Source of the DNA: Borrelia anserina Es
GTDB taxonomy: Bacteria > Spirochaetota > Spirochaetia > Borreliales > Borreliaceae
NCBI RefSeq assembly: GCF_001936255.1
Contig: NZ_CP013704.1
Location: forward strand, 842,834 to 906,833
Direction: 5' to 3'
DNA length: 64,000 nucleotides
The notes beneath the pieces were generated by a model. That model was not told the origin of the DNA. It saw nothing but the letters and a program-made list of their open reading frames with translations, and did no database searches. Positions within the stretch are counted from its first letter, which is position 1. Each line of letters starts with the position of its first letter. Shown one piece after another: positions 27,183 to 37,987 of this stretch. The position numbers were made by a program, and so were the translations under genes.

Positions 27183-28622
27183 TTAAAGTTTGGATTTTAT
27201 GTAATTTGAGATTTGTTCAGATTTTGCCCCGAATATTACTTGGGCTTGATTTCCTGATGTAATAATTGTTCCAGTAGCTCCAAGTTCGGTCATTAAGTCT
27301 TTATTTACTAATGAGGGCGATTTTACATCTACTCTTAGTCGTGTAAAACATGAATCAACATTTGTTATATTGTCAAGTCCTCCAAGGGCTTGAATGATTG
27401 TATCAAAATCTTCATTTTGAAATATCTTAGAAGTATTACTAGAAATTGTGCTCTGTTGAGTATCATCTTCACGACCCGGTGTTTTGATGTTAAATGCTTT
27501 TATTAATGTTATGAAAATAGTGAAGTAGATAATTCCAATTACAAGTCCTATTGGGAATATTAGCAAAGCGTTTGTTGATTTTGGGAACATTAAGAAGTAA
27601 TCTATAATTCCTGCTGAGAGTGCAAATGCTATACGTATTTCAAATATATTAGTAATGATTAATGATATTCCAGTTAGAGTAGCGTGTATTAAATAAAGTA
27701 GAGGTGCTATTAACATAAATGTGTACTCTATTGGTTCTGTAATTCCTGTTAAAAATGAGGTAAGGGCTGCTGAGAGTAAAATACCACCTATTTCGTTTCT
27801 ATTTTTTGCCTTGGATGTTAAGTACATTGCAAGGGCTGCACCTGGTAGTCCAAATAGCATGATTGGATACATTCCTGATGTAAATGAGCCGGCAGTTGGA
27901 TCTCCATTTAAATATCTTGTAATTTCTCCTTGAATTATGTTTCCGTCGCTTGTGGTATATTCTCCGAATACAAAATATACTAAAGTGTTTAGAAGCTGAT
28001 GTAGACCTGTTATTATGAGAAGTCTATTTAGAAAACCAAATACAAACAATCCGAGATTACCAGCTTCTATCATCCAGATTCCAATTTGATTGATAGTTAT
28101 TTGTATTGGTGCCCATAGGAGACCAAATATTGTGGCAAGTATTACAGACAGCATTCCATTAGCTATTGGTACTAATCTTTGTCCTGAGAAGAATCCTAAA
28201 AATTGTGGCATTTTGTAGTTTACTACCTTGTCGCTAAGAATCGCTGAGCTTATGCCTGTAATAATACCACCTAGGACTGACATGTTAACAGGTTCTGATT
28301 TTCCATTAACTATTATTGTAAATGTAGATAGCCCTGCATTTAAAATTAGATATCCTACAGCTCCTCCGAGTGCTGCAGCTGCTTTGTTATTTTTAGATAA
28401 TCCCATTCCAGTTCCGATTGCGAATAGTATTGGTAAGTTTCCTAAAATAGCACTACCTGATTGTTCCATTAGTTTACCAATTTGTCTAAGCATGACATAA
28501 GACTCTGTAGTTTCTATTATTAAGTAACCAAAGCCAAGTAAAATTCCAGCGATCGGCAAGACAGCCGCGGGAGTTTGCAAAGCTTTTCCAAGATTTTGCA
28601 TATTTTTCATTAACTTATTCAT
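27183..28622 (-). CDS. PTS sugar transporter, fused EIICB (glucose/N-acetylglucosamine class)
   Basis: A 479-residue inner membrane protein. Residues 1-385 are the EIIC domain with about ten helices, 'GKALQTPAAVLPIAGILLG' near the start, 'NGDPTAGSFTSGMYPIMLFG' and 'LTGITEPIEYTFM' (the conserved GxTEPxE sugar site). A linker leads to an EIIB domain with 'ITNVDSCFTRLRVDVK', where Cys425 is the phospho-acceptor. There is no EIIA domain, so a soluble EIIA must come from elsewhere. The sugar cannot be fixed from sequence; glucose, GlcNAc and maltose-type PTS share these motifs. AAAGGAGG precedes the ATG. It is monocistronic, with an inverted repeat in the leader. Confidence 0.9.
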   Translation of the reverse strand: MNKLMKNMQNLGKALQTPAAVLPIAGILLGFGYLIIETTESYVMLRQIGKLMEQSGSAILGNLPILFAIGTGMGLSKNNKAAAALGGAVGYLILNAGLSTFTIIVNGKSEPVNMSVLGGIITGISSAILSDKVVNYKMPQFLGFFSGQRLVPIANGMLSVILATIFGLLWAPIQITINQIGIWMIEAGNLGLFVFGFLNRLLIITGLHQLLNTLVYFVFGEYTTSDGNIIQGEITRYLNGDPTAGSFTSGMYPIMLFGLPGAALAMYLTSKAKNRNEIGGILLSAALTSFLTGITEPIEYTFMLIAPLLYLIHATLTGISLIITNIFEIRIAFALSAGIIDYFLMFPKSTNALLIFPIGLVIGIIYFTIFITLIKAFNIKTPGREDDTQQSTISSNTSKIFQNEDFDTIIQALGGLDNITNVDSCFTRLRVDVKSPSLVNKDLMTELGATGTIITSGNQAQVIFGAKSEQISNYIKSKL

Positions 28623-28652
28623 TATTTGCCTCCTTTAATTTATGTTTTTTAT

Positions 28653-28680
28653 TATTTAAAGTTTATATTAACTTTAAATA
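28653..28680. promoter_or_regulatory. Perfect 11-bp inverted repeat upstream of the PTS gene, candidate operator
   Basis: TATTTAAAGTT and AACTTTAAATA are exact complements separated by TATATT, at 31-58 bases before the PTS start codon. There is no T-run after it in the reading direction, so it is more like a repressor or activator site than a terminator. It may overlap the promoter; no clear -35/-10 pair was identified. Confidence 0.5.
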
Positions 28681-28768
28681 TGATTCTAGTTTAAATATCG
28701 TTCATTTATTTATGTTTTTTAAATATTTATTTTGTAACTTGCAATGTGGTATGTATATTTTGGATTTT

Positions 28769-31255
28769 TTAAAAAAAGAAGTTTAATTTTTTGTAAACTT
28801 TATTCACTGTTTTTTTAATAGGGGCAATTTTTTTAATATTATCTTGATTGTCAATCAGGCTTTTGATGCTATTCATTGATTCCTCGATTGCTACGCTAAA
28901 GTTTTTTTGAGGTTTTAGCCAAAAATTATTAGAGTAATCGCTTCTGAGTGATAGGAAAAGGACAGATTGTTTATTGGGATGTTTAATGAAATTCATAGTG
29001 CATTCTAAAATATTTCTTATCTTATCAATTTCGGTAATATGAACATTTGTGTTTTCATATGCTTTGATAAGCGTCCAATCTGGTTCCATACTATTTACTA
29101 TTCGCATTATTTCTATTAGCTTCTTGTTTTTGAGTATGATTAAATTTTCATGTGTTAAGTTTACAAAAATATTCTTTATTGCTTTTTCCTCTTCGCTTTT
29201 TAGTCCTTGTGATATTAATTCTTTAACTTCTTTTAAGCTAAGTGTTAATTGATTTTTGTGTTCATTGTGAGTGTTAAATTTTTTTCTTCCAATTATTATT
29301 TCATTTTTTGATGGAGGATTTTTATCGTTTTTTATTATATTTTTATGGGTGTTAATTGATTTTTTATTCTCTTTGTGAGTGTTTTTCTGTTCATTTTTTT
29401 CAAGTTGAATATCATTGATCCATTCTTTTTTAAGTACTCCAATTGATCGGGCATATCTTTTACTTGTCTCTATGATTTCTCCTGCGACGAAATATTTTAC
29501 AGAATCTGTGTTAATAAGTGAACCAGGATGGATTACGACATTTTTAGCTTTTATCGTTTTATATGTATTTTTTGAGGTTTTAAAGCAAATGTAATCTTTC
29601 ATTCCTCTCATTATAGATTTTAAGTAACCTTCGTAATCAATCTCGCTTTTACGTACTATTGGGATGTTGAAGTTACTTACAATGGTTTCGAGTTGTCTTT
29701 GTACGTTAGTAATTTCTTCAAGGCCTTGTAAGTCTAGATAATTCTCTTTGGCAAAGGCTTCTTTATTAATGGCTTTTTTATAATCTTCGAATATATTAAT
29801 AAATCCTATTAGATCGCCTAGTGGATTTTTGTATTTTAAATGAGCTTGTCTGGCTTCCATTTCTTCGTTTTGGGGTAGTAAAAAAATTCCACTTGTGGAT
29901 AAAAACGATAATCCAATTGTGGTTGGGTATATTGCTTGTTGATAGTTCAGCATTGCCTCAACTAAAGCTCTTGAATGAATTGGTATTAGAGGAAAAATTA
30001 TCATATATTTTCCAATTTCCGTAAGCTCATTTTTTTCATTTATTGCATCTAGAGATCTTAATATGTCACTTGCTGTTTGAATAGATTTAATTGATGGTTT
30101 GGAAATAAAATCAAATTTTGTGAAATTTCTAATTCCTATGTCTGCCATTCTTAGTATTACTTCAGAGAGATCTGTTCTGTATATTTCTTCCTTTTGATAT
30201 TCATCTCTTAATTGATATTCATCTCTTTTATATAATCTGTAACATGTTCCCTTTGCGAGTCTTCCTGCTCTTCCTGCTCTTTGTGTTGCAGATGATTTTG
30301 AAATTGGTACTTCTTGAAGTGAATAAGTATGTGTTTTCATCTGGAATCTATTTGTTTTGACTTTTCCGCTATCAATTACTATCTTAATATTTTCAATTGT
30401 AATTGAAGTTTCTGCGATATTTGTTGATACTATAATTTTTCTTTTATTCTTTGGAGTAGGCATAAATATTTGTTCTTGTGCTTCTTTTGCCATTCGACCA
30501 TATAAAGGCAATATTACTAAGTCTTGCTTGGAATTTAATTCATGAATTTCTTTTATTGTTTCTTTTATTTCTTTTTCTCCAGATAGGAATATAAGAATAT
30601 CACCTTCTTTTTTTTCTTTGATTATACCGCTAATTATTTCTTTTATTTTTAATATCATTAACTTTGATGTATTAAGTTGTGGTGGATTGTAGATTATTTG
30701 TACAGGATAAGTAATTGTTTCTATGCTAAGTATTGGTGCATTGTTAAAATATTTTGAAAAAACTTGCGTATTTATTGTGGCAGATGAAATTATAACTTTA
30801 AAGTCATCTCTTTTTTTTAGTATGTCTTTGATAAGCCCTAGTATAAAGTCTATATTTAAACTTCTTTCATGCGCTTCATCTATTATTATTATGTCGTATT
30901 CATAAAGTAGGGAGTCCTTTTTGAGTTCTTGTAATAAAACTCCGTCAGTCATTAATTTGATTTTGGTCTTGGTACTTGTGATCTCTTGGAATCTTATTTT
31001 GTACCCTACCTCTTCTCCAAGATTTACTCCGATGTGTTTTGCAATATATTCTGCTATTGATACTGTAGCTATTCTTCTTGGTTGTGTTACACCAATTTTA
31101 CCAAACTTTGCTAGTTCTGCTTCATATATTATTCTTGGTATTTGTGTGGTTTTTCCGCTTCCTGTTGGACTTTCTACTATCAGAACATTATGTGTCCTTA
31201 ACTTTTTAATTAATTCATCTTTATATTTGTAAATGGGAAGCCCAAAATCATTCAT
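28769..31255 (-). CDS. hrpA: ATP-dependent DEAH-box RNA helicase, HrpA/HrpB type
   Basis: An 828-residue helicase with Walker A 'SPTGSGKTTQIP' (residues 29-40), 'TQPRRIATVS', the DEAH box 'IIDEAHERSL', 'SSATIN', 'TNIAETSITI' and 'QRAGRAGRLAKGTCYRLY'. The helicase core is followed by the winged-helix/HA2 region and a Lys/Asn-rich tail. It is much shorter than E. coli HrpA (1300 residues), nearer HrpB in size, but named hrpA in Borrelia as I recall. It starts three bases after the topA stop on the minus strand, so the two form an operon behind topA. Confidence 0.9.
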   Translation of the reverse strand: MNDFGLPIYKYKDELIKKLRTHNVLIVESPTGSGKTTQIPRIIYEAELAKFGKIGVTQPRRIATVSIAEYIAKHIGVNLGEEVGYKIRFQEITSTKTKIKLMTDGVLLQELKKDSLLYEYDIIIIDEAHERSLNIDFILGLIKDILKKRDDFKVIISSATINTQVFSKYFNNAPILSIETITYPVQIIYNPPQLNTSKLMILKIKEIISGIIKEKKEGDILIFLSGEKEIKETIKEIHELNSKQDLVILPLYGRMAKEAQEQIFMPTPKNKRKIIVSTNIAETSITIENIKIVIDSGKVKTNRFQMKTHTYSLQEVPISKSSATQRAGRAGRLAKGTCYRLYKRDEYQLRDEYQKEEIYRTDLSEVILRMADIGIRNFTKFDFISKPSIKSIQTASDILRSLDAINEKNELTEIGKYMIIFPLIPIHSRALVEAMLNYQQAIYPTTIGLSFLSTSGIFLLPQNEEMEARQAHLKYKNPLGDLIGFINIFEDYKKAINKEAFAKENYLDLQGLEEITNVQRQLETIVSNFNIPIVRKSEIDYEGYLKSIMRGMKDYICFKTSKNTYKTIKAKNVVIHPGSLINTDSVKYFVAGEIIETSKRYARSIGVLKKEWINDIQLEKNEQKNTHKENKKSINTHKNIIKNDKNPPSKNEIIIGRKKFNTHNEHKNQLTLSLKEVKELISQGLKSEEEKAIKNIFVNLTHENLIILKNKKLIEIMRIVNSMEPDWTLIKAYENTNVHITEIDKIRNILECTMNFIKHPNKQSVLFLSLRSDYSNNFWLKPQKNFSVAIEESMNSIKSLIDNQDNIKKIAPIKKTVNKVYKKLNFFF

Positions 31256-31258
31256 ATC

Positions 31259-33796
31259 TTACATTAGTCCGAAAACGTAAGTTGCATCTATTTGATTAAG
31301 ATCAATATCAGTAGGCAAATCAATCTTTTTCCTATTAATTTTAGCATAAAATCTATCATTTTGTTTGTAAACATAGATTTTATTTCCAACTTTATTTTTT
31401 GATAGTAAAATTGTTTTTACAATAATTCCGTTTTTTTCTAATTTTGCGTCTAGCAACTTAATTGCTTCTTGCAATGTTATTTCATATGCTTTTATATCTT
31501 TCTTTAGTGGGCATATTATGCTGTTATTTTCAGTTTTAATATAATCTCCAAAAATGCCTGTTGTGGCAATTATTTTTTCATTGGTTTTTGGATATTCTCC
31601 AATTATTTTTGGAAGAGAGAGTAGTTTAAGAGCAAGTTCTAGGGTTATGTTTTCATATTCTATGTTTTTTGTAGAAACTTTTTTAGCTTTTATTATTTTA
31701 GGTTTTTTAGGCTTGCCTGTTTTTGTGAATTCTTGTGGAGCATGCATATCCTCTCCAAGTTGAATAATTCCTCCATATTTTGAATTTTTATATATTATGT
31801 TAAGTCCTGTTGCAGGATCTATTCCTAATATATTAGGTTGTATTTCTTTTTCTGATATTATTTTTTTTATTTCATCTTTTTTATATAGGCTTTCTAATGG
31901 TGTTGTTACATCAATTGAGTAATTATTTCCATTAAAAATTAGATAAGGACCAAACTTGCCAATATTGATTTTATAATTAAAATTCTCGTCGTTTTTATAT
32001 TCGTAGACTATTCTAAATTCTTCAGGACTTATAATGGGTTCTATTTTGTTGATTGTATTCCTTAGTCCTTCTTTTCCATTATAAAATTTATTTAGATATT
32101 TTATTTTGTCTAGTTTGCCTATTGCGATCTTATCTAGATTTTCTTCCATATGGGATGTGAATTGTAGTTCAATTAGTACTGGGAAATATTTTTTTAGTAG
32201 GTTGATGACAGCAGCTCCTTTTATTGTTGGTACTAAGGTATTATTTTGCTTAAATATATATTCTCTCTCAAAGAGTGTTGAGATGATAGTCGAATAAGTT
32301 GAAGGGCGACCTATACCTTCTTTTTCAAGTTTTTGTACTAATGATGCTTCTGTGTATCTAAGTGGAGGTTTTGTCTCATGTTCTTCTGGTTTTATATCCA
32401 GTATGACGAATTTATCACCTTCTTTTATGAGTGAAAAATCTATAAGGCTGTTTTCATGAGACTCTTTGCTATTTTTTAGGAAGCCATCAAAAATGATTTT
32501 TGTGAAGCTTGATTTGAACGTTAAATTGTCATACTTTAATGTTATTTTAATAACTTTTTTTATTGTATCTTTCATGATAGATTCAATAGTTCTGTTCCAT
32601 ATTATTTTATATATTTCTTTTGCAGTCTCGCTTTCTATTTGTATTTGTTCAGGTGGAGTGAACATTTCAGAAGGTCTTATGGCTTCATGTGCATCTTGAG
32701 CCATTTTAGCTTTAGCATATACTCTGTCATTTATTTCTATATATTCTTCGCCATATTGTTGTTTTATAATAGTTTTTATTTTTTCTCTAGCGGTCTTTGC
32801 AATATTATAAGAATCTGTTCTCATGTAAGTTATGTAGCCACTCTCATACAATTTTTGTGCATAATTCATGATTTGTTTGGTTCCTATTTTTAGTCGTCTG
32901 TTTACTTCTTGTTGCAGGGAAGATGTAATGAATGGTTTAGGAGGAGATTGTTTTACTTCTTTCATTTCAATTGAAATCACTCTGAGCTCTTTTGTTTTAT
33001 TTAACTCTTTTGTAAGCGTATTCATCAATGTTTGATCTATTACAATTGTCTTATCAGGATCATGTAAAGTCCCTGTATCATTTACAAAATCTTTGCTCTC
33101 GGCTACATTTTTGTTTTCAATCTTTTCTAATATTGTCCTAATCTGTGTATCACTTTTGTTATGTTTGCATTCAAGTGTGATGGAGTAATAGCTGGCTTTT
33201 TTGAAGTTTATTCTTGCCATTTCCTTTTCTATAATTAATTGAAGGCCAACGGATTGTACTCTACCAGCGGAGAGTCCGTAAGCAATTTTTTTCCAAAGTA
33301 GAGGAGAGATAGTGTATCCGTAAAGTCTATCTAGTATTCTTCTTGTCTCTCCAGCATTAACGAGATTCATGTTAATTTCTCTTGTATTATTAAGTGAATC
33401 AATTATTGCACTTTTTGTGATTTCATGAAATACCATTCTTTTATAATTTTTAATTTGTAACACTTCTTTTAGGTGAAATGCTATTGTTTCTCCTTCTCTA
33501 TCTTGGTCAGTTGCCAGATATATTTCATCTTTATCCTTTATGAGATTTTTAAGTTTTTCAATTACTGTTCTTTTATTTGGGGGGATAATGTATAGTGGTT
33601 TAAAATCATTTTGATAGTCTATGGATAGGCTTGACCATTCAAATTTTTTGTATTCTTCAGGTATTTCTTTAGCACTATTTGGTAGATCTCTTATGTGTCC
33701 TATACAAGCTTCTATTGAAAATGAATTATCAAGATACCTTTTTATTGTTGTTGCTTTTGTTGGTGATTCTACTATTATTAATTTTCTTTGTTGCAT
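31259..33796 (-). CDS. topA: DNA topoisomerase I
   Basis: Type IA enzyme that removes negative supercoils. 845 residues: Toprim domain '[15 protein letters not shown]' and '[12 protein letters not shown]', the active-site region '[15 protein letters not shown]' with the catalytic Tyr, and '[14 protein letters not shown]'. The C-terminal part holds topoisomerase C-terminal repeats ('[11 protein letters not shown]', '[10 protein letters not shown]', '[11 protein letters not shown]') and no four-Cys zinc fingers, unlike E. coli TopA. The start ATG lies 75 bases from the divergent sbcD. Confidence 0.95.
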   Translation of the reverse strand: MQQRKLIIVESPTKATTIKRYLDNSFSIEACIGHIRDLPNSAKEIPEEYKKFEWSSLSIDYQNDFKPLYIIPPNKRTVIEKLKNLIKDKDEIYLATDQDREGETIAFHLKEVLQIKNYKRMVFHEITKSAIIDSLNNTREINMNLVNAGETRRILDRLYGYTISPLLWKKIAYGLSAGRVQSVGLQLIIEKEMARINFKKASYYSITLECKHNKSDTQIRTILEKIENKNVAESKDFVNDTGTLHDPDKTIVIDQTLMNTLTKELNKTKELRVISIEMKEVKQSPPKPFITSSLQQEVNRRLKIGTKQIMNYAQKLYESGYITYMRTDSYNIAKTAREKIKTIIKQQYGEEYIEINDRVYAKAKMAQDAHEAIRPSEMFTPPEQIQIESETAKEIYKIIWNRTIESIMKDTIKKVIKITLKYDNLTFKSSFTKIIFDGFLKNSKESHENSLIDFSLIKEGDKFVILDIKPEEHETKPPLRYTEASLVQKLEKEGIGRPSTYSTIISTLFEREYIFKQNNTLVPTIKGAAVINLLKKYFPVLIELQFTSHMEENLDKIAIGKLDKIKYLNKFYNGKEGLRNTINKIEPIISPEEFRIVYEYKNDENFNYKINIGKFGPYLIFNGNNYSIDVTTPLESLYKKDEIKKIISEKEIQPNILGIDPATGLNIIYKNSKYGGIIQLGEDMHAPQEFTKTGKPKKPKIIKAKKVSTKNIEYENITLELALKLLSLPKIIGEYPKTNEKIIATTGIFGDYIKTENNSIICPLKKDIKAYEITLQEAIKLLDAKLEKNGIIVKTILLSKNKVGNKIYVYKQNDRFYAKINRKKIDLPTDIDLNQIDATYVFGLM

Positions 33797-33818
33797 AAAA
33801 CCCTTATATGTATATAAT
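33791..33818 (+). promoter_or_regulatory. Candidate promoter for sbcD-sbcC
   Basis: TTGCAT at 33791-33796 and TATAAT at 33813-33818, 16 bases apart, about 54 bases before the sbcD ATG. The -35 covers the topA start codon, so sbcDC and topA promoters overlap back to back. Confidence 0.4.
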
Positions 33819-33844
33819 ATAACATAATGTGTGAATTATTGTAA
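33816..33844 (-). promoter_or_regulatory. Candidate promoter for topA-hrpA
   Basis: Read on the minus strand, TTACAA (33844-33839) and TATATT (33821-33816) are 17 bases apart, 20 bases before the topA start. The -35 match is weak. Confidence 0.3.
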
Positions 33845-33871
33845 TTTTTCGATAAAAATTGTGCGGTATTT

Positions 33872-35110
33872 ATGAGTACTTATAGAGTTTTGCATACATC
33901 TGATTGGCATATTGGTAAAAAGATCGGGCATTTTTCTAGGCTTGGAGAGCAGAAGAGTTTTTTAATTTTTTTATTGGAATTTATTAAAAATGAGAAAATT
34001 GATCTTTTGCTTATTGCTGGTGATGTTTATGATTCAAAGAGACCTGGGTTTGAGGAACAAAAATTAATAAATGATTTTTTTTATGAATTATCTTTTACGT
34101 CTTGTAAGTGGTGTGTGGTTATTACTGGAAATCATGATAAGAGGGATTATTTTAATATTAATAAAAAGATACTTTCAAAGTTTAATTTTTTTTTAGTTAC
34201 TGGAAGTGAATTTTCCAATCAAGTGATCTTTTTGAGAGACCTTTGTGATGTGAAATTTATTATTGTCTGTATGCCTTATATTAATGAAAGGCTTATTGTG
34301 GATCAAGAGTGTAGAAATATAGAATTACAAGATGATATTTTTCTTAAAAACCTTCAAAAGGCCTATAAAGATAAGATATCAGATATTGTTAAGTCTCTTG
34401 ATGAGAAGTATCTTAATGTTCCTAGAATATTTGTTGCTCATTCTTTTTTTTCTAATATTAGTGTAATTAGTAGTATTGGCAATAGTCCTGTTTTGCCTGT
34501 TAGTATTTTTGACAATATTTTTTTTTCTTATGTTGCACTTGGACATATTCATAATTTTAGGAAATTAAGAGATAACATAGCTTATTCGGGTTCGCCAATT
34601 CAATATTCGTTTGATGAGGATGTTAGAAAATATGTGAATGTATTGTTTTTTAGTGACGGTAAATTAGTTGAACAGAGTAAGGTTTTACTTCCCATATTTG
34701 GTAAACTGCAATTTTTACAAGGGTCTTTTAGTGAGATTATGGATGATTTATATAAGCTTAAGGCTAAGATTTCTTATCTTTGTTACTTGAAAATTCAACT
34801 TAATGAGAAAGTGGAATCCAAGTTTGAAGAGCAGATTTATGCTCTAGTGAAGTCAAGTCTGATTAATATATTTGATATTTATTATAATTTGGTGGATTCA
34901 GGCGAAGAAGTTTTAAAGGAAGGTCGGAGTAGATTATTTAGTAGAGATGAAATACTAAATAGGGATGAGAAGTATTTTTTCCAAGAAAAATTAAGAAAAG
35001 ATGTTATGAGTGGTTTTAGGAGAGGAAATAAGTTTAAGGAAGAAGAACTTGTTGCTCTTTTTGAGGAGGTATTACTTAAAGGAAGAGCAGGCGAGTATGA
35101 GGATAAATAA
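33872..35110 (+). CDS. sbcD: Exonuclease subunit SbcD (Mre11-like)
   Basis: Nuclease subunit of the SbcCD complex, which cleaves hairpins and double-strand ends. The 412-residue protein has the metallophosphoesterase motifs 'HTSDWHIGKK', 'IAGDVYDSKRP', 'TGNHDKR', 'VAHSFF' and 'ALGHIHNFR', in order. The ATG at 33872 precedes the first motif by ten codons, the usual distance. It overlaps sbcC by 14 bases, which ties their translation. Confidence 0.93.
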   Translation: MSTYRVLHTSDWHIGKKIGHFSRLGEQKSFLIFLLEFIKNEKIDLLLIAGDVYDSKRPGFEEQKLINDFFYELSFTSCKWCVVITGNHDKRDYFNINKKILSKFNFFLVTGSEFSNQVIFLRDLCDVKFIIVCMPYINERLIVDQECRNIELQDDIFLKNLQKAYKDKISDIVKSLDEKYLNVPRIFVAHSFFSNISVISSIGNSPVLPVSIFDNIFFSYVALGHIHNFRKLRDNIAYSGSPIQYSFDEDVRKYVNVLFFSDGKLVEQSKVLLPIFGKLQFLQGSFSEIMDDLYKLKAKISYLCYLKIQLNEKVESKFEEQIYALVKSSLINIFDIYYNLVDSGEEVLKEGRSRLFSRDEILNRDEKYFFQEKLRKDVMSGFRRGNKFKEEELVALFEEVLLKGRAGEYEDK

Positions 35111-37940
35111 GTTAATATTTAAAAATATTGCTTCCTATAAAGGTGAATATGAGATAAATTTTGATGTTTCTGTTTTAAAGCAGGCTGGTATTTTTTTGAT
35201 TTCAGGAAATACTGGATCTGGTAAGAGTACAATTTTAGATTGTATCACCCTTGCTCTTTATGCACGAGTTTATAGACTTGATAAAAATATTTCAGATTCA
35301 ATTTCGAAAGGTTTTGATAGTGCTTATGTTAAACTTACTTTTACTGTTTCTGATAAAGTTTATGAGTCATTTGTTGAACTTCACTTAAGACAAAAGGAAA
35401 CACCAAAAAATATGGTACTAATTTGTCTTAATGATGGAAGTTTGATTGAGAATAAAGATGATGTTTTAGCTTATATAAAGAGTCTTTGTAGATTAAATTT
35501 TGAACAGTTTTGTCAAACTGTTATTTTGCCTCAAGGTAATTTTCAGGAATTTTTAATTTCAAAGCCAAAAAGTAAGGCAGCAATAATTGATAATATTTTT
35601 AATTTAAAAAAATATGATGATATAGAAATTTTTTTGAAAAGAGAACTAGATCTTACAAAATCCAATGAAGAAAAATTGGAGTTATTGTATACAGAGAAAA
35701 AAAACAGGCTTGATGTTAGTAAAAAAAAAATAAATGAATTGACTGATTTTTTGAGTTCTCTTGATATAGAAGCTTTAAGAAAAAATCTTGACGATATTTA
35801 TGAGTTAATAGGTATTTGTGACAAAATAATTAAGTTTAATCAAGATTATTTAGCTATTCGCTATAGGATAGATAATTTAGAGTTGGAATTATCTTCTAAG
35901 GTTGCGAGTAAAGAAAAATTAAATCATGAGTATTTTTTACAAGAGGATATTAAATCAAAGTTAGACGAAAAGCTTAAATTGTATAATTCTAATGATTTTT
36001 TGAATTTAGAAAATTTTGTTAAAAGGTACCTTGAACTTATTAATGATAAGAATCGGTTTTCATTGGAGCTTTTAAGTATTCAAAGGGATTTAGAAGAATT
36101 AAAATATCTGGATTTAGACAATTTTGATTATGTAAAAGAATTGTATTATGAAAATATTCTTTTCTGTGAGATAGATTTTGATGAGAAGGCTTATAATAGC
36201 TTGCTTGTAAAAGAGAAGCAATTGGAGTCACAAAAAAAGAAATTATTGGTAGATCAGAGGAGAAAAAATTTAGAAATTAAAAGTATTACTTCAGAAGAGA
36301 CGACATTTAATTTTGATAAGTATATTTATTATGAGGCATTAAAGTTATTAAGGGGTTTTTATGAAGAATTAACATTGGATTATAAAAATGAATTAGAGTT
36401 ATTATTAAGGTCAAATGATAGTGGTTCGTTTCAAGATGTTGGTATAAATATTAAAATTAATTTACATAGAAGATTCTTAGAACATCTTAATAGTAATAAA
36501 CAGTCTGTTGAAATAGATATAGAGAATCTTAGGCATATTGAGGATTCGTATAAAGTATACAAAAAAAAAGAGAAATTAAAAATTAGTAATTTAAATGGAC
36601 TATTAGAGTTAAACTCAAAGCTTCAAATTTTGCAATCTAAGTTAGATAATCTTAAACAGGATATTTTGAATAGTAAAGAAAATAAGATTAAATGGGAAGG
36701 TTGTGTCTTAAATTTTAATAAAAATAATGCGGAAATTTTAAAAAGAATTGGCCATGATTTGTTTCATAAATATATAGATTATTCTAATAGAGATAAGATT
36801 TTGCTTTTTGAAGATAAACTTAAGGAAGTTGAGAATTTAAAATCAATGTTTAATGACTTAAATTCCAAAATTTCTTTAAAGGAAATAGAGATTAAAGAAA
36901 TTTTGGACAAGATAAAAGATTTATTATCTAATCTTGATTTAAAGATAAGTTTAAGTGAGCCTGCTTTATTGGAAACAGAGTTTGAAAAATTTTTGCTTTC
37001 AAAGAGCGACGTAAAAGATATTCATGTTAAATTGGACTTACTTTGTAATGATATAAGTAATAGGAAACTTGAATTGGAAAGTCAAATTGAGCTTATGAAT
37101 GAAAGCATGATGAGTTTTAAAATGGAGCTTAAAGATAATTTTGATAAGTTTACTTCTAATTTTTTAGATTTGAAAAAATTCATGGGAAATAATTTTTATG
37201 TTAAAGATTCTATTTTTTCTCTTGATTCTTTAGAGCCTAGTAAGAATAGTTTAGATTATTTTATGAAGTTGAAATCTAATTTTATGTCTCAGATTAAGGT
37301 TTTTTCCGGAGATATTATTAAATATGAAGCAACTTTTTCAAGTTTGCAAACTCTTGAAGTGGAACTTAGTAGTCAGGAGGTTGAGTTAAAAGATATTGAG
37401 AATGCATTAAAGAGTGTAAATGAGCGTAATGATAAATTGGAAATTTTAAAGAAAGTTATTATTACTTCTCCTAGTTTAAAATATTATGTTCAAAGTTTTT
37501 TGATCGATGAGATCTTAAGTATATCAAATAAAAAGTATTTAAGTGTTATTCTGCCTGATTTTAACCTTGAAATTAATACAGATAGTAAAGATTTTAGTTT
37601 TTTAGTTAGGAGTAAAAGAGATGGAAACATGACTCGTAGTGTTAAAACTCTGTCTGGGGGTGAAAGATTTCTTGTATCTTTATCGCTTTCCTTAGCTTTA
37701 TCAGATATGATAAGAGATAGCGATCTTAAAATAGAGGCATTTTTTCTTGATGAGGGATTTGGAAATCTTGATGAGGAGACTTTAAAAATGATTATTCCAA
37801 AAATTTTTGACTTGCAGCGTGTTGATGGGCGTCAAATAGGTGTGATATCACATGTTTCTTATTTGAAAGAAGAGATTAAGACTCAGATAGTTGTAAGTAA
37901 AATTGCAACAGTTTCTAAGATTACTATAGAGAGTTTTTAA
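35097..37940 (+). CDS. sbcC: Exonuclease subunit SbcC (Rad50-like ATPase)
   Basis: About 947 residues. N-terminal Walker A 'GNTGSGKST' (37-45), 'QTVILPQGNFQEFL' and a long central coiled coil (about residues 190-780) lead to the C-terminal ABC signature 'TLSGGERFLVSLSLSLALSD' and Walker B 'AFFLDEGFGNLDEETL'. No clear Cys-x-x-Cys zinc hook was seen in the middle of the coil. ATG 35097 is used. A longer frame from 35010 lies within sbcD and does not match the family start 'MRINKLIFKNIASYKG'. Confidence 0.92.
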   Translation: MRINKLIFKNIASYKGEYEINFDVSVLKQAGIFLISGNTGSGKSTILDCITLALYARVYRLDKNISDSISKGFDSAYVKLTFTVSDKVYESFVELHLRQKETPKNMVLICLNDGSLIENKDDVLAYIKSLCRLNFEQFCQTVILPQGNFQEFLISKPKSKAAIIDNIFNLKKYDDIEIFLKRELDLTKSNEEKLELLYTEKKNRLDVSKKKINELTDFLSSLDIEALRKNLDDIYELIGICDKIIKFNQDYLAIRYRIDNLELELSSKVASKEKLNHEYFLQEDIKSKLDEKLKLYNSNDFLNLENFVKRYLELINDKNRFSLELLSIQRDLEELKYLDLDNFDYVKELYYENILFCEIDFDEKAYNSLLVKEKQLESQKKKLLVDQRRKNLEIKSITSEETTFNFDKYIYYEALKLLRGFYEELTLDYKNELELLLRSNDSGSFQDVGINIKINLHRRFLEHLNSNKQSVEIDIENLRHIEDSYKVYKKKEKLKISNLNGLLELNSKLQILQSKLDNLKQDILNSKENKIKWEGCVLNFNKNNAEILKRIGHDLFHKYIDYSNRDKILLFEDKLKEVENLKSMFNDLNSKISLKEIEIKEILDKIKDLLSNLDLKISLSEPALLETEFEKFLLSKSDVKDIHVKLDLLCNDISNRKLELESQIELMNESMMSFKMELKDNFDKFTSNFLDLKKFMGNNFYVKDSIFSLDSLEPSKNSLDYFMKLKSNFMSQIKVFSGDIIKYEATFSSLQTLEVELSSQEVELKDIENALKSVNERNDKLEILKKVIITSPSLKYYVQSFLIDEILSISNKKYLSVILPDFNLEINTDSKDFSFLVRSKRDGNMTRSVKTLSGGERFLVSLSLSLALSDMIRDSDLKIEAFFLDEGFGNLDEETLKMIIPKIFDLQRVDGRQIGVISHVSYLKEEIKTQIVVSKIATVSKITIESF

Positions 37941-37987
37941 TTTTTTATTGTATAATTACTTGGATATTTTAGAAAATGGAGATTTGT

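Noticed and set aside
27721..28500. Plus-strand frames inside the PTS gene
   Set aside because: Antisense shadows of a clear EIICB gene.
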